Positions 5,599 to 5,730 of a stretch of 5,730 nucleotides of DNA are shown piece after piece. The notes under the pieces were generated by a model, which was not told the DNA's origin, did no database searches, and was given only the letters and a program-made list of their open reading frames with translations. The DNA comes from Holophagaceae bacterium UBA706. Its GTDB lineage: Bacteria > Acidobacteriota > Holophagae > Holophagales > Holophagaceae. The stretch is from positions 391 through 6,120 of the forward strand of contig DBME01000107.1 in NCBI GenBank assembly GCA_002298155.1. The letters are read 5' to 3'. How positions within the stretch are numbered: the first letter of the stretch is position 1; each line of letters starts with the position of its first letter. Made by a program: the position numbers and the translations under genes.

Positions 5599-5730
5599 GA
5601 CCCGCAGCGACCCTCTGCCATCTCAGCGATTCATTTTTTTGCCTAGGTGCTTCCGCGCATTTAATTCAAGCGCCGCAGCATCCTTAAACAAAAAATAAAG
5701 CGCTGAGGTGGCAGAGGGTCTCTGAGGGTC
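5599..5730. repeat. Large imperfect palindrome, intergenic repeat element (may continue past the edge)
   Basis: Left arm 5599-5639 and right arm 5690-5730 are reverse complements at 36 of 41 positions, and one of the five mismatches is a G-T pair. The best block is GACCCTCTGCCATCTCAGCG (5609-5628) against 5701-5720, which differs at one base. The inner flanks are T-rich on the left and A-rich on the right. The loop contains a further inverted repeat (5648-5658 with 5670-5680, 9 of 11 paired) around an AT-rich centre. The arms have a rough 10-bp periodicity. No ORF lies inside. The structure resembles dispersed intergenic palindromic repeats or MITE-like elements, but no family is assigned. 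The right arm reaches the last base, so the element may be longer. Confidence 0.7.

Noticed and set aside
5309..5698. A 129-codon plus-strand open frame over the 5' end of the chemoreceptor gene and the AT-rich tail
   Set aside because: It overlaps the well-supported chemoreceptor start and the palindrome, has no ribosome site, and its composition is not protein-like.
5599..5730. Integron attC site as an explanation for the palindrome
   Set aside because: The required GTTRRRY and RYYYAAC core boxes were not found at the ends of the structure.

Overview
The window is GC-rich DNA with long, densely coding genes. The proteins are those of a Gram-negative-type, motile bacterium: Sec-exported periplasmic proteins, PilZ, a chemoreceptor and a periplasmic flavoprotein system. 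Composition and gene types would suit an acidobacterium of the Holophaga/Geothrix kind, but this is a guess from style. No rRNA, tRNA, CRISPR array or transposase gene was seen.

Layout. Positions 1-1802 hold three genes on the minus strand. From right to left these are an exported tandem-FKBP protein (996-1802), a small PilZ-type protein (525-875) and the N-terminal part of a single-pass membrane protein that runs off the left edge (1-457). A 102-bp divergent intergenic region (1803-1904) then carries an unusually rich set of regulatory sites. Positions 1905-3801 hold a tightly coupled plus-strand operon of three genes with ATGA and GTGA overlaps: an ApbE flavin transferase, an exported FMN-binding-domain protein, and a four-helix histidine-rich membrane protein. 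A hairpin (3803-3834) separates this operon from a convergent minus-strand chemoreceptor gene (3845-5359) whose product has a C-terminal zinc-binding CZB domain. The last 371 bp (5360-5730) contain no supported gene. They are more AT-rich and end in a large imperfect palindrome that reaches the window edge.

How the genes may work together. The central operon reads as one module. ApbE would covalently attach FMN to a threonine of the adjacent exported FMN_bind protein. The membrane protein, with histidines suitably placed at both membrane faces for b-type haem, would pass quinol electrons to that flavoprotein. The promoter region carries a good match to a Fur box (1891-1905) and an FNR/CRP-type palindrome (1845-1858). 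The palindrome lies exactly at -41.5 relative to the start predicted from a CATAAT -10 element. Together these suggest iron-repressed, possibly anaerobically activated expression of a flavin-based extracytoplasmic reductase. This unit is the most interesting candidate system in the window; its electron acceptor cannot be read from the sequence.
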